A stretch of 64,000 nucleotides of DNA. Source: an uncultured Ruminococcus sp. (GTDB taxonomy: Bacteria; Bacillota_A; Clostridia; Oscillospirales; Ruminococcaceae). The position numbers were made by a program, and so were the translations under genes. The notes under the pieces were generated by a model. The model saw only the letters and a program-made list of their open reading frames with translations, searched no databases and was not told the origin of the DNA. Location of the stretch: positions 62,001 through 126,000 of the forward strand of contig ONBA01000007.1 in NCBI GenBank assembly GCA_900315975.1. The letters run 5' to 3'. This document shows, one piece after another, positions 1 through 8,957 of this stretch (position 1 is the stretch's first letter; each line of letters begins with the position of its first letter).

Positions 1-2
1 GT

Positions 3-1214
3 ATGGACTACTGCGAATACGTACACAAGAACATCTTCGAGCCTCTCGAAATGGAGCATACCGCTCTGAATCCAACTCACAGCGACTGCAAATACGTATA
101 CGAAAACCGTCCGAAAACACAAAGCTACCAGTTTATATTTGGAAAAAATACAAGTCTTGGCAACAGACTCCACTTCATATCCGCCTATCCAGCAGGTGCA
201 GCAGCAGGTACTCTCAGCGACTTGATGACCTACGCTCAGGCTTTAGTCAACGACAGCGCTCCCCTCTTCAGAAACAAATCAACTCAGGAGCTGATGTTTG
301 AGGGAACAAGCTTCTACGGAAATTCGGATATACCTATGAACTGCCACGGCTTTTGGAGCGAGGAGCACGCTGTACGCGTAGTGGGTCACAGCGGAGCTAC
401 AAATGCCGGTCAGGCTGATATGATATTCGACCGCGAATCTAAAATCGGACTTGTAGTAATGATAAATGAACCCAACGGAAACATATATATTTCAAAGGCT
501 CCTGATATTGTATTCGGCAGCCTATCACCTGATATCTACGGCGAAAATGCCGCGGACAGTCATAAACTCAGCGGATACTGGGTCGGCACACGCGACAGAT
601 TCCGCGGAATGTTCAGCTATATGCCGTATCTGAGCGCAGTCAGCGGAAGTTCACTCGGTGAGTTTGAAACTGTCGGCAGCGGAGTAAGCCAGATAAGGGA
701 AGGACAAAGTGCAATACTTGTCGGCGAGGTAAATGGCAGCGACGGAAGTACTGAAGTAATACAGACTCCAAGCAATGACTATATTCCTGTCCGCTTTTAC
801 ATCGCAAAGATATCGCTGCTTGCTGCGTATATACTCACGGCTGTTGGCGCTTTTTACCTTGTACGCATACGTCTGAAAATGCGTAAAACCGGCAGATGGA
901 AGAAGTATGCCGGCTCAGGAGCAATATTTGCGGGACAGACAGCAAATATCGTTTCAGTATTACTATTCATTACTGCTTTCACAATAGGAAACAGTTCTTA
1001 CGGCGGAATCAAACTATCGACAGCAACTCTCATCGGTATAGCACAAATGCTTTGTATCGCAGTAAGTGCAGCAGCGATAATTATTGCGGCTGCGGGAATG
1101 ATATCCAAAAAGGAAAAGGCTCGCCCATACCGCTATATTCTCAGCTTCACAGGAAATGCTGTATGCATAGGCGCAATAGTATTTTTCGAGCTTTACCGCT
1201 TCTGGGGATGTTAA
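3..1214 (+). CDS. Serine hydrolase, beta-lactamase/PBP-like family, with C-terminal membrane helices (5' truncated)
   Basis: This is the C-terminal part of a class C beta-lactamase-like serine hydrolase (Beta-lactamase family, PF00144). The gene runs in from the left edge, so the ATG at 3 is probably internal and the catalytic SxxK region is missing. Residues 5-25 resemble the family segment Y-x7-IF-x-PL-x-M-x2-T. The third active-site motif appears as HSG at residues 129-131. About four hydrophobic segments (near 266-290, 310-330, 340-362 and 375-398) follow, so the protein is membrane-anchored, as in many Firmicutes PbpX-like proteins. The substrate cannot be told: such proteins include peptidases, esterases and wall-modifying enzymes. 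It is convergent with the next gene across a shared terminator. Confidence 0.75.
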   Translation: MDYCEYVHKNIFEPLEMEHTALNPTHSDCKYVYENRPKTQSYQFIFGKNTSLGNRLHFISAYPAGAAAGTLSDLMTYAQALVNDSAPLFRNKSTQELMFEGTSFYGNSDIPMNCHGFWSEEHAVRVVGHSGATNAGQADMIFDRESKIGLVVMINEPNGNIYISKAPDIVFGSLSPDIYGENAADSHKLSGYWVGTRDRFRGMFSYMPYLSAVSGSSLGEFETVGSGVSQIREGQSAILVGEVNGSDGSTEVIQTPSNDYIPVRFYIAKISLLAAYILTAVGAFYLVRIRLKMRKTGRWKKYAGSGAIFAGQTANIVSVLLFITAFTIGNSSYGGIKLSTATLIGIAQMLCIAVSAAAIIIAAAGMISKKEKARPYRYILSFTGNAVCIGAIVFFELYRFWGC

Positions 1215-1231
1215 GTTTCATAACAAACTGA

Positions 1232-1263
1232 AACAGCCATGAAGAATAATCTTCATGGCTGTT
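1232..1263. terminator. Terminator between convergent genes
   Basis: A perfect 13-bp stem (1232-1244 with 1251-1263) has a 6-nt loop and is followed on the plus strand by a T-rich run. It ends the serine hydrolase transcript and lies directly after the stop of the minus-strand dockerin gene, so it may serve both. Confidence 0.85.
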
Positions 1264-1266
1264 ATT

Positions 1267-2904
1267 TTATTGCTCATTTATTTTAAATACTATAAGTTTA
1301 CGAAGCAATACAACATCGAATACGTCAATGACCTTATCATCATTGATATCTCCTGACAGTCCTACAGGTTCTTTACCGAGTACATGATTTGCACATCGTA
1401 CAAGGTCGGCAACTGAAAGTATACCATCACCGTTTACATCTCCTATAACCTTTTCCGGTACATTAGTTGTAGTGGTGGTTTCGGTGGTTGAAGACGAAAC
1501 TGTTGTTGAAGTTGAAGTAGCCGAAGTCGCTTCTGTGGTGGTAGAAGTGGTTGAAGACGTTGATGTCGAAGTAGGCTTGGACGTTGTTGAAGTTGAGGTA
1601 GTAGTTGTTGAGGAAGTCGTTGATGTTGAGGTAGTAGGTGGTGCGGAAGTTGTTGATGTTGTCGTAGTAGTTGTTGAGGAAGTTGTTGATGTTGTCGTAG
1701 TAGTAGGTTTCTCAGTAGTTGTTGTGGATTCAGCGGTGGTAGTTGTTGCAGAAGTTGTTGTAGTGGTTGTCGTGGCAGTTGTGGTGGTAGTCGTCGTGAC
1801 GGAAGGTGTAGTCGTGATAGGAATTGCATTTGCAGGGTCGTAATTATCCTTGGAAATAACGGGATAAGTAAAATGTGCAGGACCGTAATCCGTACTCTCT
1901 GTATGCTCTTTAAAGAACGACTCTGACCCCTTCAGGAAGAATGTATACACTAAATCATATCCATAACTGCCGTCGTAATCGTCCCATGTTACGTCGATAC
2001 CGTACCATTTTCCGTCGTCCATCTGAACATAGTTCCACATATGCGCAGACTTTTTCTCAACATCATAGTTACCGAAAATGCAGACACATGGTATACCGAG
2101 GCGGTCGCAAATAAGCTTGAAACCTTTTGAATAGCCTTCGCACACAACTCCCGGCACAACGAGTGAACCAAGACATGAGCCTGAAAACTGTCCTTCAGTA
2201 TCGTAATATGTAAATTTTGATATCTTGTCATGTATACATTTTATCTGCTCATAACGCGTACTGCCGGTAACTTCAAAATTTTCAACAGCTTCTTCAAGTT
2301 TTTCTTTATAATCGAAAACCTCGTCAAACGATGCAAAACCGGGATAATACGCAGGGTCGATGGTAAGCTGTTTAACAGTGTAGGTATACTTTTTCGACAG
2401 GAACTTTCTTGACTGCGATACAGATTTTACTCCGACAAGCAAATCGTCAGCATTAAGCCAGAAAAGCTCCGGTATATCGAACGAAGCACACTCTATACCG
2501 CCACGGCAGGCTCCGAAAACGGCATTGAAAGCCTCTTCCGTGTTCATATCAAAATACGACGACGTACTCTCAAACACAAGGGGTTCAGGAAGAGTGACAG
2601 TAACTTCATCCATGCTCGGATTTATAAGCTTCATGAGTGCCATATAAACTGCGGCATTGTTATCGTCGAGGTAGTAACCAAGGTTATACGCGCCCTCCTC
2701 GTAATTATAATTTGACGAAACAACAGCAGTGTCAGACATTTTAGCCTTTTCTACGGCGTCTCCGAAATCGAAGGATTCGCCGTCAGCTGATATTTCTACC
2801 GTATCATATGTCAGTCCGTCCGCAGCATATGCGAGTGGGACAGCAGAATTAAGAAGTGCTACAGATGTCAAAAGAGAAAACGCTGAACTGAGTAATTTTT
2901 TCAT
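1267..2904 (-). CDS. Secreted transglutaminase-like protein with poly-Thr linker and type I dockerin
   Basis: A signal peptide covers about residues 1-28. A transglutaminase-like domain follows, with a plausible catalytic triad Cys255 (in VVCEGYSKGF), His289 (in AHMWNYV) and Asp305 (in GIDVTWDD). Next comes an almost pure Thr/Ser linker (about 364-480), then a type I dockerin (488-545) with two Ca-binding repeats starting GDVNGDG and GDINDD. The dockerin predicts attachment to a cellulosome scaffoldin cohesin outside the cell. Bacterial transglutaminase-like domains are often peptidases or amidases; whether this one cross-links or cleaves protein is unknown. The start has a GGAGG site upstream. 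It has its own strong promoter and is monocistronic. About one fifth of the protein is linker, which is unusually long. Confidence 0.88.
   Translation of the reverse strand: MKKLLSSAFSLLTSVALLNSAVPLAYAADGLTYDTVEISADGESFDFGDAVEKAKMSDTAVVSSNYNYEEGAYNLGYYLDDNNAAVYMALMKLINPSMDEVTVTLPEPLVFESTSSYFDMNTEEAFNAVFGACRGGIECASFDIPELFWLNADDLLVGVKSVSQSRKFLSKKYTYTVKQLTIDPAYYPGFASFDEVFDYKEKLEEAVENFEVTGSTRYEQIKCIHDKISKFTYYDTEGQFSGSCLGSLVVPGVVCEGYSKGFKLICDRLGIPCVCIFGNYDVEKKSAHMWNYVQMDDGKWYGIDVTWDDYDGSYGYDLVYTFFLKGSESFFKEHTESTDYGPAHFTYPVISKDNYDPANAIPITTTPSVTTTTTTTATTTTTTTSATTTTAESTTTTEKPTTTTTSTTSSTTTTTTSTTSAPPTTSTSTTSSTTTTSTSTTSKPTSTSTSSTTSTTTEATSATSTSTTVSSSTTETTTTTNVPEKVIGDVNGDGILSVADLVRCANHVLGKEPVGLSGDINDDKVIDVFDVVLLRKLIVFKINEQ
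1465..1815 (-). repeat. Low-complexity DNA encoding the Thr/Ser linker
   Basis: About 350 bp consist of imperfect short repeats of Thr and Ser codons (ACN, TCN) between the transglutaminase-like and dockerin domains. Such tracts are prone to slippage. Long frames read in other phases here (Val-rich on the plus strand, Gln/Leu/Pro-rich on the minus strand) are artefacts of the repeat. Confidence 0.85.
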
Positions 2905-2970
2905 AATAAGTCCTCCATTCTCATTATCAGTATCTTCCCATTCCCCATAATAAATATCTATCTATAGTAT

Positions 2971-2999
2971 ATTATATCCAAAGTCCCTACTAAAGTCAA
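2971..2999 (-). promoter_or_regulatory. Sigma-A promoter for the transglutaminase-dockerin gene
   Basis: On the minus strand the -35 is TTGACT (2994-2999), the spacer is 17 nt and the -10 is TATAAT (2971-2976). The rest of the 343-bp intergenic stretch 2905-3247 holds this promoter and the divergent aminotransferase promoter; no gene or obvious operator was seen in it. Confidence 0.8.
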
Positions 3000-3148
3000 G
3001 CAATGAGAAAAAAATTCATATATTTTCCACAAACACTGTCCGTGCTGCGCGTACACATAATCTCGATATATAGACACATTCCATTTGCGATATGCTGAAA
3101 GCGCCAAAATTTTGCGGAATAAAGCCATATTATTTGTTATCTTGTCTC

Positions 3149-3177
3149 TTGCAAAAGCTTTGCCGGTATGGTATACT
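3149..3177 (+). promoter_or_regulatory. Sigma-A promoter (extended -10) for the aminotransferase
   Basis: TTGCAA (3149-3154), a 17-nt spacer, and TATACT (3172-3177) preceded by TG at 3169-3170 give an extended -10 promoter about 70 nt upstream of the start codon. Confidence 0.75.
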
Positions 3178-3247
3178 GTTATTTGGCAGCCTGCGCATTG
3201 CGGCTGTATGACGATAAGTATTGATTTTGAAAGGTGAGATACCGGAA

Positions 3248-4528
3248 ATGAATTTATCAGAAATGAACAAAGAGCAGCTTATCTCTTTCAAGAACGAAAC
3301 TGAGGCTCTCTACAACGACTTCAAGGCTCAGGGACTCTGTCTTAATATGTCAAGAGGTAATCCCTGCAAGGAGCAGCTCGAACTCAGTGTATCTATGCTC
3401 GACGTTTTCGATGACGGCGACTTCGTAAGTGAAAACGGCATCGACGTCAGAAACTATGGTATGCTCGACGGTATACCCGAGGCTAAGAAGCTCTTCTCTG
3501 ATATGATAGGAGTCGAGAACGACGAAGTAATTATTTTCGGCAACTCAAGCCTTAATTCTATGTACTGGACTGTACAGATAGCTTTCAATAAGGGTATCCT
3601 CGGCAATACACCGTGGTCAAAGCTCGAAAAAGTAAAGTTCCTCTGCCCTGTTCCCGGTTATGACAGACATTTCAAGGTAACTGAATTCTTCGGTGTTGAA
3701 ATGATAAATATCCCCATGACAGCAACAGGTCCGGATATGGACATGATCGAAAAGCTCGTTGCTGAGGATGATGAGATAAAGGGTATATGGTGCGTACCGC
3801 AGTACTCAAACCCCGACGGTATCTGCTACAGCGACGAAACTGTAAAACGTTTTGCCGCTCTCAAGCCTAAGGCTAAGGACTTCCGCATTTTCTGGGACAA
3901 CGCTTACTGCATTCATCACCTCACTGACGACCCCAAGCCTATCCTCAATATCCTTGAAGAGGCTAAGAAGGTCGGCAACGAGAATATCGTATACATTTTC
4001 GGTTCAACTTCAAAAGTCACATTCCCCGGTGCAGGTGTTGCAGTAATGGGTGCAAGCAAGGAAAACGTTGCAGAACTCAAAAAGTTCCTCGGAATCAGCA
4101 TCATCAGCTACGATAAGATGAACCAGCTCCGCCATGTTAAGTTCTTCGGCACATTCGATAACATGAAGGAGCATATGAAGAAACACAAGGCTATCATCGC
4201 TCCTAAGTTTGAGCTTGTCTGCAATATGCTCGACAAGGAGATTGCTCCCCTCGGTATCGGCGAATGGACTGAACCGGCAGGCGGCTACTTCGTATCTTTC
4301 AATGCACTTAATGGCTGTGCAAAGCGTATTGTAAAGCTTTGCAGTGACGCAGGTGTAACACTTACAAACGCAGGTGCAACATTCCCATACGGTGTTGACC
4401 CCGACGATAAGAATATCAGAATAGCTCCTACATATCCTTCGATCGAAGACCTCGAAAAGGCAATGAAGCTCTTTGTTATCAGCGTAAAGCTTGCAAGTGT
4501 TGAGAAAATTCTCCGCGACATGAAATAA
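3248..4528 (+). CDS. Class I/II-fold PLP-dependent aminotransferase (aspartate aminotransferase-like)
   Basis: A fold-type I PLP enzyme of the aspartate-aminotransferase-like family typified by PF12897. Visible features are the substrate/PLP segment SNPDG (187-191), Asp217 and Tyr220 in WDNAY, and the PLP Schiff-base lysine Lys256 in FGSTSKVTFPGAG. At 426 residues it is normal for the family. It probably interconverts aspartate or another amino acid with its keto acid in the cytoplasm; the donor cannot be assigned from sequence. The ATG at 3248 was chosen because an AAAGGTGAG ribosome site lies 9 nt before it; a TTG nine codons upstream has no such site. It stands alone between its own promoter and a downstream hairpin. 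Confidence 0.85.
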   Translation: MNLSEMNKEQLISFKNETEALYNDFKAQGLCLNMSRGNPCKEQLELSVSMLDVFDDGDFVSENGIDVRNYGMLDGIPEAKKLFSDMIGVENDEVIIFGNSSLNSMYWTVQIAFNKGILGNTPWSKLEKVKFLCPVPGYDRHFKVTEFFGVEMINIPMTATGPDMDMIEKLVAEDDEIKGIWCVPQYSNPDGICYSDETVKRFAALKPKAKDFRIFWDNAYCIHHLTDDPKPILNILEEAKKVGNENIVYIFGSTSKVTFPGAGVAVMGASKENVAELKKFLGISIISYDKMNQLRHVKFFGTFDNMKEHMKKHKAIIAPKFELVCNMLDKEIAPLGIGEWTEPAGGYFVSFNALNGCAKRIVKLCSDAGVTLTNAGATFPYGVDPDDKNIRIAPTYPSIEDLEKAMKLFVISVKLASVEKILRDMK

Positions 4529-4535
4529 TATAAAA

Positions 4536-4555
4536 GCCTCTCCAACCGGAGAGGC
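4536..4555. terminator. Hairpin terminator, first of two similar copies
   Basis: An 8-bp GCCTCTCC/GGAGAGGC stem with an AACC loop sits 8 nt after the aminotransferase stop. The flanking T-run is better on the minus strand (TTTTAT) than on the plus. The core CCTCTCCAACCGGAGAGG recurs at 4664-4683, suggesting duplication of a terminator cassette. Confidence 0.6.
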
Positions 4556-4582
4556 TTCATAGCATACAAAACATCACATTTT

Positions 4583-4608
4583 TGTAGGGACGACCATTGG
4601 TCGTCCGC
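4583..4608. repeat. Dispersed palindromic repeat, copy 1 (TGTAGGG family)
   Basis: The unit starts TGTAGGG and its core GGACGACCATTGGTCGTCC is a near-perfect palindrome. Read in reverse complement it differs from the copy at 41791-41815 by a single base, so both belong to one dispersed family. Confidence 0.7.
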
Positions 4609-4661
4609 TGAATTCAAAAAATAAATAAGTTTTTGATTAAAATCACTTTAATACAGTATCA

Positions 4662-4685
4662 AATCCTCTCCAACCGGAGAGGATT
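4662..4685. terminator. Hairpin terminator, second copy
   Basis: A 10-bp stem AATCCTCTCC/GGAGAGGATT with an AACC loop is followed by TTCTGTT on the plus strand. Lying about 80 nt beyond the stop of the minus-strand GH105 gene, it could also end that operon. Confidence 0.55.
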
Positions 4686-4765
4686 TTCTGTTAACATAGA
4701 GCAAAATCATACTGTCCCATCTTCACCAAAGAAGCCGGTAAGATACAGCATTTTCAAATGAGAAA

Positions 4766-5875
4766 TTAAAGCTGAGCACAAGCCATAAGGTAAGGAGCTA
4801 TCCCCTTTGCGTCGTTTTCAATTACACGTTCGCTGAGGTAGTACTGAGCCGAACCGTCACGGTTTTCCGCACCGCCAAGTCCGCCCATAAAGCAGATGTT
4901 TTTTAGCACAGGAACGTCATTATCATAGACAATAAACCGCTCAGTAACTGTTTCAAGTGCCCGATGTCCTGCTTCAGCAATATCATCAGTGACGACCCCG
5001 AGGTTGTGAGCTTTTATAGCTGAATACGCAAACAGCAACGTTCCACTTGTTTCACGGTAGTTTCCGCTCAGTTCAGGACGTGCCGGCAGCTGTAAAAGCA
5101 TACCATCATCAGTAAGGCAGTCTTTCAGAGACTCCAGCAGTCGGCATAGTATTTCTCCGCATTCGCTGTCTCCGGTGATTTCGTATAAATCAGCAAGTCC
5201 TGCACAAAGCCAGCCGTTTGAACGAAGCCAGAATTCCGATGAAAGGCCGGTCTCCTTATCCGTCCAGCACAAATCTCTGTCCTCACTGTAGCCGTGATAA
5301 TACAGACCTGTCCCGCTGTCACGCATGATATCACGGATATTGCGGACCTGAGAAATCGCATCCTCTATACACGAGCTGTCACCTGTAAACTTTCCATACG
5401 ACGCAAGAAACGGCAGAGCCATATATACACCGTCAAGCCATACCTGATTCGGATATATCGCCTTATGCCAGAAATTTCCGCAGGATATACGCGGCTGACG
5501 TTTCAGCTGCTCCTCATAGAGCATTTTCGCCGCAGCTGCATAGTGTTTCCTGCCGGTCAGTTCATACAGCCTCAGCAGCACATTTCCGCCGCAGATGCTA
5601 TCAAGGTTGAAATCGTCAGCCTTAAATGTCGGTATACGACCGTCATTACAGACATAGCTGTCGATAAACCTCTCAGCATACGCGAGATACTCCGGTTCAT
5701 CTTCGGCATACATCAGAAGAGCACGTATCATACAGCAATCCATGTAATTCCATTTCGGCTGCTTATGGAAGATGTAGTTTTCGGTGTTCCACTTCGGCGA
5801 ATAAGGTTCAGAAGTGAGAACGATTTTTTCTATATAGTCGAGAGCAGTCCGCTCTGTTCTGGATTTTTTTATCAT
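4766..5875 (-). CDS. Glycoside hydrolase family 88/105, unsaturated rhamnogalacturonyl hydrolase-like
   Basis: The sequence matches the Glyco_hydro_88 (alpha/alpha-barrel) family. Asp148 in NQVWLDGVYM corresponds to the general acid/base Asp of YteR-type GH105 enzymes, and FWLRSNGW (215-222) is the conserved WxRxNGW-type motif. There is no signal peptide, as expected for a cytoplasmic enzyme that releases the 4,5-unsaturated galacturonate from imported pectin-lyase products. At 369 residues it is of usual length. It is last in a four-gene operon with an ABC sugar importer, overlapping the permease gene by 4 nt. Family and context agree; the exact substrate (rhamnogalacturonan versus other unsaturated uronides) is inferred. 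Confidence 0.85.
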   Translation of the reverse strand: MIKKSRTERTALDYIEKIVLTSEPYSPKWNTENYIFHKQPKWNYMDCCMIRALLMYAEDEPEYLAYAERFIDSYVCNDGRIPTFKADDFNLDSICGGNVLLRLYELTGRKHYAAAAKMLYEEQLKRQPRISCGNFWHKAIYPNQVWLDGVYMALPFLASYGKFTGDSSCIEDAISQVRNIRDIMRDSGTGLYYHGYSEDRDLCWTDKETGLSSEFWLRSNGWLCAGLADLYEITGDSECGEILCRLLESLKDCLTDDGMLLQLPARPELSGNYRETSGTLLFAYSAIKAHNLGVVTDDIAEAGHRALETVTERFIVYDNDVPVLKNICFMGGLGGAENRDGSAQYYLSERVIENDAKGIAPYLMACAQL

Positions 5876-6699
5876 CCGGACAAGCCTCCTGCGGTAATAC
5901 CGCTGATAAATTTTTTCTGAGCGGCGGCAAAAACCGCTATTGACGGGATGAGTCCTATCACGGACATTGCTATGATTTTACGCTGTTCGTAACCATTACC
6001 TGTGCTGTCTGCTGAGAGACGAAGTATCAGCGAGAGCGGATAGCGCTCGACCGAGCTTATCATGATGAGCGGACCCAAGAAATCGTTCATAGTCCACAGG
6101 AATGTGAAAACGGTTATCGAAACTATCGCCGGACGTATGCACGGAATCAGAATATACCATAATATCTGCAAGCTGTTACAGCCGTCTATTCTTGCGGCTT
6201 CGTCGAATTCTTTCGGTACACCGCGGAAAAACTGCACAAGCATGAAAACAAAAGCTCCCTCCGCAGCAAAAAGTGCGGGCAGAGTGAGCGGTATATACGT
6301 GTCGAGTACACCTGCTGCATTCCACAGGGTATAAAGCGGCATTATCGTTACTATCGCCGGCATGAACATCGAACCCATAAGCAGTGCAAAAAACAGTCTT
6401 TTCAGAGGGAAATCGAACCGTGCAAAGCCGTATGCCACAAGTACCGATGATACGACCGCAAATACAGTTTTCGGCAGTATAATCATGAACGTGTTCACGA
6501 AATAGTGTCCCATACTATAAGGGGTAACTGTCTGCCATGCACGTTCATACACGGAAAAGTCGAAGTGCCGCGGCAAGAACCATATTGACGAAAAAATCTC
6601 GTCATTCTCCTTGAAACTCGCTCCGACGAGCCATAACAGAGGGTATATCATCACGACAGCACAAACAGTCAGCAGAATATAAAGCGGGAGTTTTTTCAT
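5872..6699 (-). CDS. Carbohydrate ABC transporter permease, MalG/LplC type
   Basis: A CUT1-family inner-membrane permease of 275 residues with six predicted helices. The cytoplasmic EAA loop that contacts the ATPase is visible as EAARIDGCNSLQILWYILIP. The start at 6699 was chosen because GGAGGACGT lies just before the ATG; the longer frame has no ribosome site. It overlaps both neighbours by 4 nt (ATGA), so translation of the operon is probably coupled. No ATPase gene is present; CUT1 systems in Firmicutes commonly share one MsmK-like ATPase encoded elsewhere. Confidence 0.88.
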   Translation of the reverse strand: MKKLPLYILLTVCAVVMIYPLLWLVGASFKENDEIFSSIWFLPRHFDFSVYERAWQTVTPYSMGHYFVNTFMIILPKTVFAVVSSVLVAYGFARFDFPLKRLFFALLMGSMFMPAIVTIMPLYTLWNAAGVLDTYIPLTLPALFAAEGAFVFMLVQFFRGVPKEFDEAARIDGCNSLQILWYILIPCIRPAIVSITVFTFLWTMNDFLGPLIMISSVERYPLSLILRLSADSTGNGYEQRKIIAMSVIGLIPSIAVFAAAQKKFISGITAGGLSG

Positions 6700-7589
6700 A
6701 CGTCCTCCTCCCTTACTTTTCCGGTAACTGCGAAAAGAAGCGTCACAATAGCCGTTATGAGTACAAAAAGCACCCATGAAACAGCGTTAGCGTATCCCGC
6801 ATTATGATAACGGAACATCTCGTCATAAATCAGCATACCGATAGTATAGGTACTCTTCATCGGACCTCCGCCTGTTATCATGTAAGGAGCATTGAACTCC
6901 TGCATAGCCGCTATCACCTGCAAAATAAGATTCAGGAAGATAACACGCCTTAAAAGGGGCAGAGTTATGCTGAAAAATGCCCTTATCCTGCCGCATCCGT
7001 CAACGCGGGCAGCCTCGTGATATTCAGCCGGTATATCACGCAGGGCATTAAGAAAAAGTATCATTGCCGAGCCGAATTCCCACAGGCGCAGCAATATGAT
7101 TATAGCCATGGAATGAGCCGGTTCACCGTACCAGCTGACGGGGTCGAGTCCCGCAAGACCTGTTACCTGTTCTGCAAGACCGCCTGACGTGAACAAAAAC
7201 TGCCACATAATAACTACCGCAAGGTTAGAGCCAAGTATCGACGGGATATAGAATATAGTCCTGTAAGCACCCATGAACTTCAGTCCCATATTCAGAAGCA
7301 ATGCGACCGCAAGTGATACCGCAAGCTTCAGCGGAACAAGTATAAGTGTATACTTCAGCGTTACCAGTACGGAACTGCGGAGTTCACTGCTTCCGAACAT
7401 TTCCGTATAGTTAGATAGTCCGGCAAAAACCGGAGCATGAACACCGTCGTAGTCAGTAAGTCCGAGCGCAAACGAAGCGCAGAACGGGTAGAGAGTGAAA
7501 GCTGCAAAACCGATAATGAACGGCATTATCAGCAGCAGACCCGTGTATTTTCCGACTCCGACAGCGTTGCGGCAGTTGTTCTTTTTCAT
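6696..7589 (-). CDS. Carbohydrate ABC transporter permease, MalF/LplB type
   Basis: The partner permease of the importer: 297 residues, an N-terminal helix followed by five core helices, and the EAA loop EYHEAARVDGCGRIRAFFSITLP. It would form a heterodimer with the downstream permease to move an oligosaccharide inward. Stop and start overlap as ATGA with the next gene, and its own start overlaps the binding-protein stop in the same way. The substrate is inferred to be a pectin-derived oligosaccharide from the GH105 gene. Confidence 0.88.
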   Translation of the reverse strand: MKKNNCRNAVGVGKYTGLLLIMPFIIGFAAFTLYPFCASFALGLTDYDGVHAPVFAGLSNYTEMFGSSELRSSVLVTLKYTLILVPLKLAVSLAVALLLNMGLKFMGAYRTIFYIPSILGSNLAVVIMWQFLFTSGGLAEQVTGLAGLDPVSWYGEPAHSMAIIILLRLWEFGSAMILFLNALRDIPAEYHEAARVDGCGRIRAFFSITLPLLRRVIFLNLILQVIAAMQEFNAPYMITGGGPMKSTYTIGMLIYDEMFRYHNAGYANAVSWVLFVLITAIVTLLFAVTGKVREEDV

Positions 7590-8893
7590 TTTCTCACTTT
7601 CTCCAGATATCCGGCAATAGACTCATAAAGCTCATGTGCCGCCACAGAGGTATCCTCTTTGCCATAGGAGACCTTTTCTATAGCGTCATTGTAAAACTCC
7701 TTCATGCGCGTCATTTCCATGTACGGACTTATCGTCACAGTATCAAGTCTTTCGAGCATTTCGTCGTTATCGTTAGCGAGTCCTGAGAGAAGGTCATTTT
7801 TTTCAAGAGTCTCCTCTGCACAGCGCGAAGCGGGGATTCCGCGCGTAGTACCGAGTATCTTTGCACATTCCTCGTCATTCAGCAGGAAATTCATAAATTC
7901 AGCCGCTTCATCGGGGTATTTCGTGTCCTTTGAAACCGCGTACATAACTGACGGCTTCACCATCCAGCCGCCTGATTTTCCGTTGCCGTCGTCCAGAAAC
8001 TTCCCTGCCTCAAGAGTATCCTCCGGCAGAGCCATTTCATATTTTCCAACCGAGCTTCCCCATTCAAGCACTCCTGCAACTTCTCCGCTGATAAATGCCG
8101 GAGACTGATAAAGTGCGGAACTTCCGTCCTCGTCCGAACGTTTGCTTACTGAGCGGATAACGTTTTCGTCCTCAAGCTTTTTGTAAAAATCGAGAGCCTT
8201 ACGTATATCCTCTTCAGAGAATCCGAGCTTTCCTTCCATATCAATGAAAAGTCTGCCTGTCTGCTGCTGAACGTACACGACAGAGAGATACCATGCGGTA
8301 GAACCCGACTGTGTATCGAGGTCGAGGGGGTATACCCCTTCCGAGCCCATAGTATTTCCGAGTGCAAAGAGTTCGTCCCACGTAGAGGGGTATTCTGCAC
8401 CGAAGCGCCTGTAGACCTCAGAATTATAGAAGAGTCCCCTTCCGCTGACCGAGACCGTCACAGCGTTGAGCTTATCGTTCATTCTGCCGAACGACAGAGT
8501 TTCATTTTCAAACTGTGAGAAGTCAATATATTTACTCAGGAGGCCGAGGTCATAGAAACCGTCTCCGTCGGGAGAAAAGGTCACGAGCCAGTCGTAGTTT
8601 ATCTGCATGATATCGGGCGCAGTACTGCCGCTTATCTGCGAACTGACCTTTTCAGTCCAGCCGTCCCAGCCGCCGTATTCGGGAGTAATGGTGATATCGG
8701 GGTGAAGCTCGCCCCATTTTTTCAGAGCTTCAAGAGTAGCCTCATGACGGTCATCGCCGCCCCACCAAGAAAAACGCAGGGTACACTTATCAAGTTTACC
8801 GTCGGGCTGAGTAATAACTGCGGAACTTTTACCGCAGGCAGAAAGAGTCGCTATGCAGCCGGCTGCTGCAATACAAATATTAAACTTTTTCAT
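7586..8893 (-). CDS. Sugar ABC transporter substrate-binding lipoprotein (family 1)
   Basis: The 435-residue protein starts with a lipoprotein signal peptide ending in the lipobox LSAC (Cys about residue 20), so it is tethered outside the membrane. The body matches extracellular solute-binding family 1, with the typical early segment LRFSWWGGDDRHEATLEAL. It captures the sugar for the two permeases. The ATG at 8893 is preceded by GAGGAAAGAGAG; a few extra upstream codons read in frame from a TTG but lack a ribosome site. First gene of the operon, directly downstream of a good promoter. Confidence 0.88.
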   Translation of the reverse strand: MKKFNICIAAAGCIATLSACGKSSAVITQPDGKLDKCTLRFSWWGGDDRHEATLEALKKWGELHPDITITPEYGGWDGWTEKVSSQISGSTAPDIMQINYDWLVTFSPDGDGFYDLGLLSKYIDFSQFENETLSFGRMNDKLNAVTVSVSGRGLFYNSEVYRRFGAEYPSTWDELFALGNTMGSEGVYPLDLDTQSGSTAWYLSVVYVQQQTGRLFIDMEGKLGFSEEDIRKALDFYKKLEDENVIRSVSKRSDEDGSSALYQSPAFISGEVAGVLEWGSSVGKYEMALPEDTLEAGKFLDDGNGKSGGWMVKPSVMYAVSKDTKYPDEAAEFMNFLLNDEECAKILGTTRGIPASRCAEETLEKNDLLSGLANDNDEMLERLDTVTISPYMEMTRMKEFYNDAIEKVSYGKEDTSVAAHELYESIAGYLEKVRK

Positions 8894-8927
8894 ACTCTCT
8901 TTCCTCAAACATAATGATATTATAATT

Positions 8928-8956
8928 AGTATACCATATTACCGCAGAAAAAGCAA
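8928..8956 (-). promoter_or_regulatory. Promoter of the ABC transporter/GH105 operon
   Basis: Minus strand: TTGCTT (8951-8956), 17-nt spacer, TATACT (8928-8933) with TGG directly upstream (extended -10). The -35 lies within the T-rich tail of the preceding terminator, leaving little room for an upstream activator. Confidence 0.7.
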
Positions 8957-8957
8957 G

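Noticed and set aside
1443..1843. Long Val-rich and Gln/Leu/Pro-rich reading frames over the poly-Thr linker
   Set aside because: They arise from short repeats of Thr codons read in other frames; no ribosome site or family match.
4536..4685. The two CCTCTCCAACCGGAGAGG hairpins as a mobile element
   Set aside because: No flanking direct repeats or wider similarity were seen; a duplicated terminator is the simpler reading.
5294..5920. A 208-codon plus-strand frame across the GH105 gene
   Set aside because: Antisense to a conserved catalytic domain; no ribosome site.
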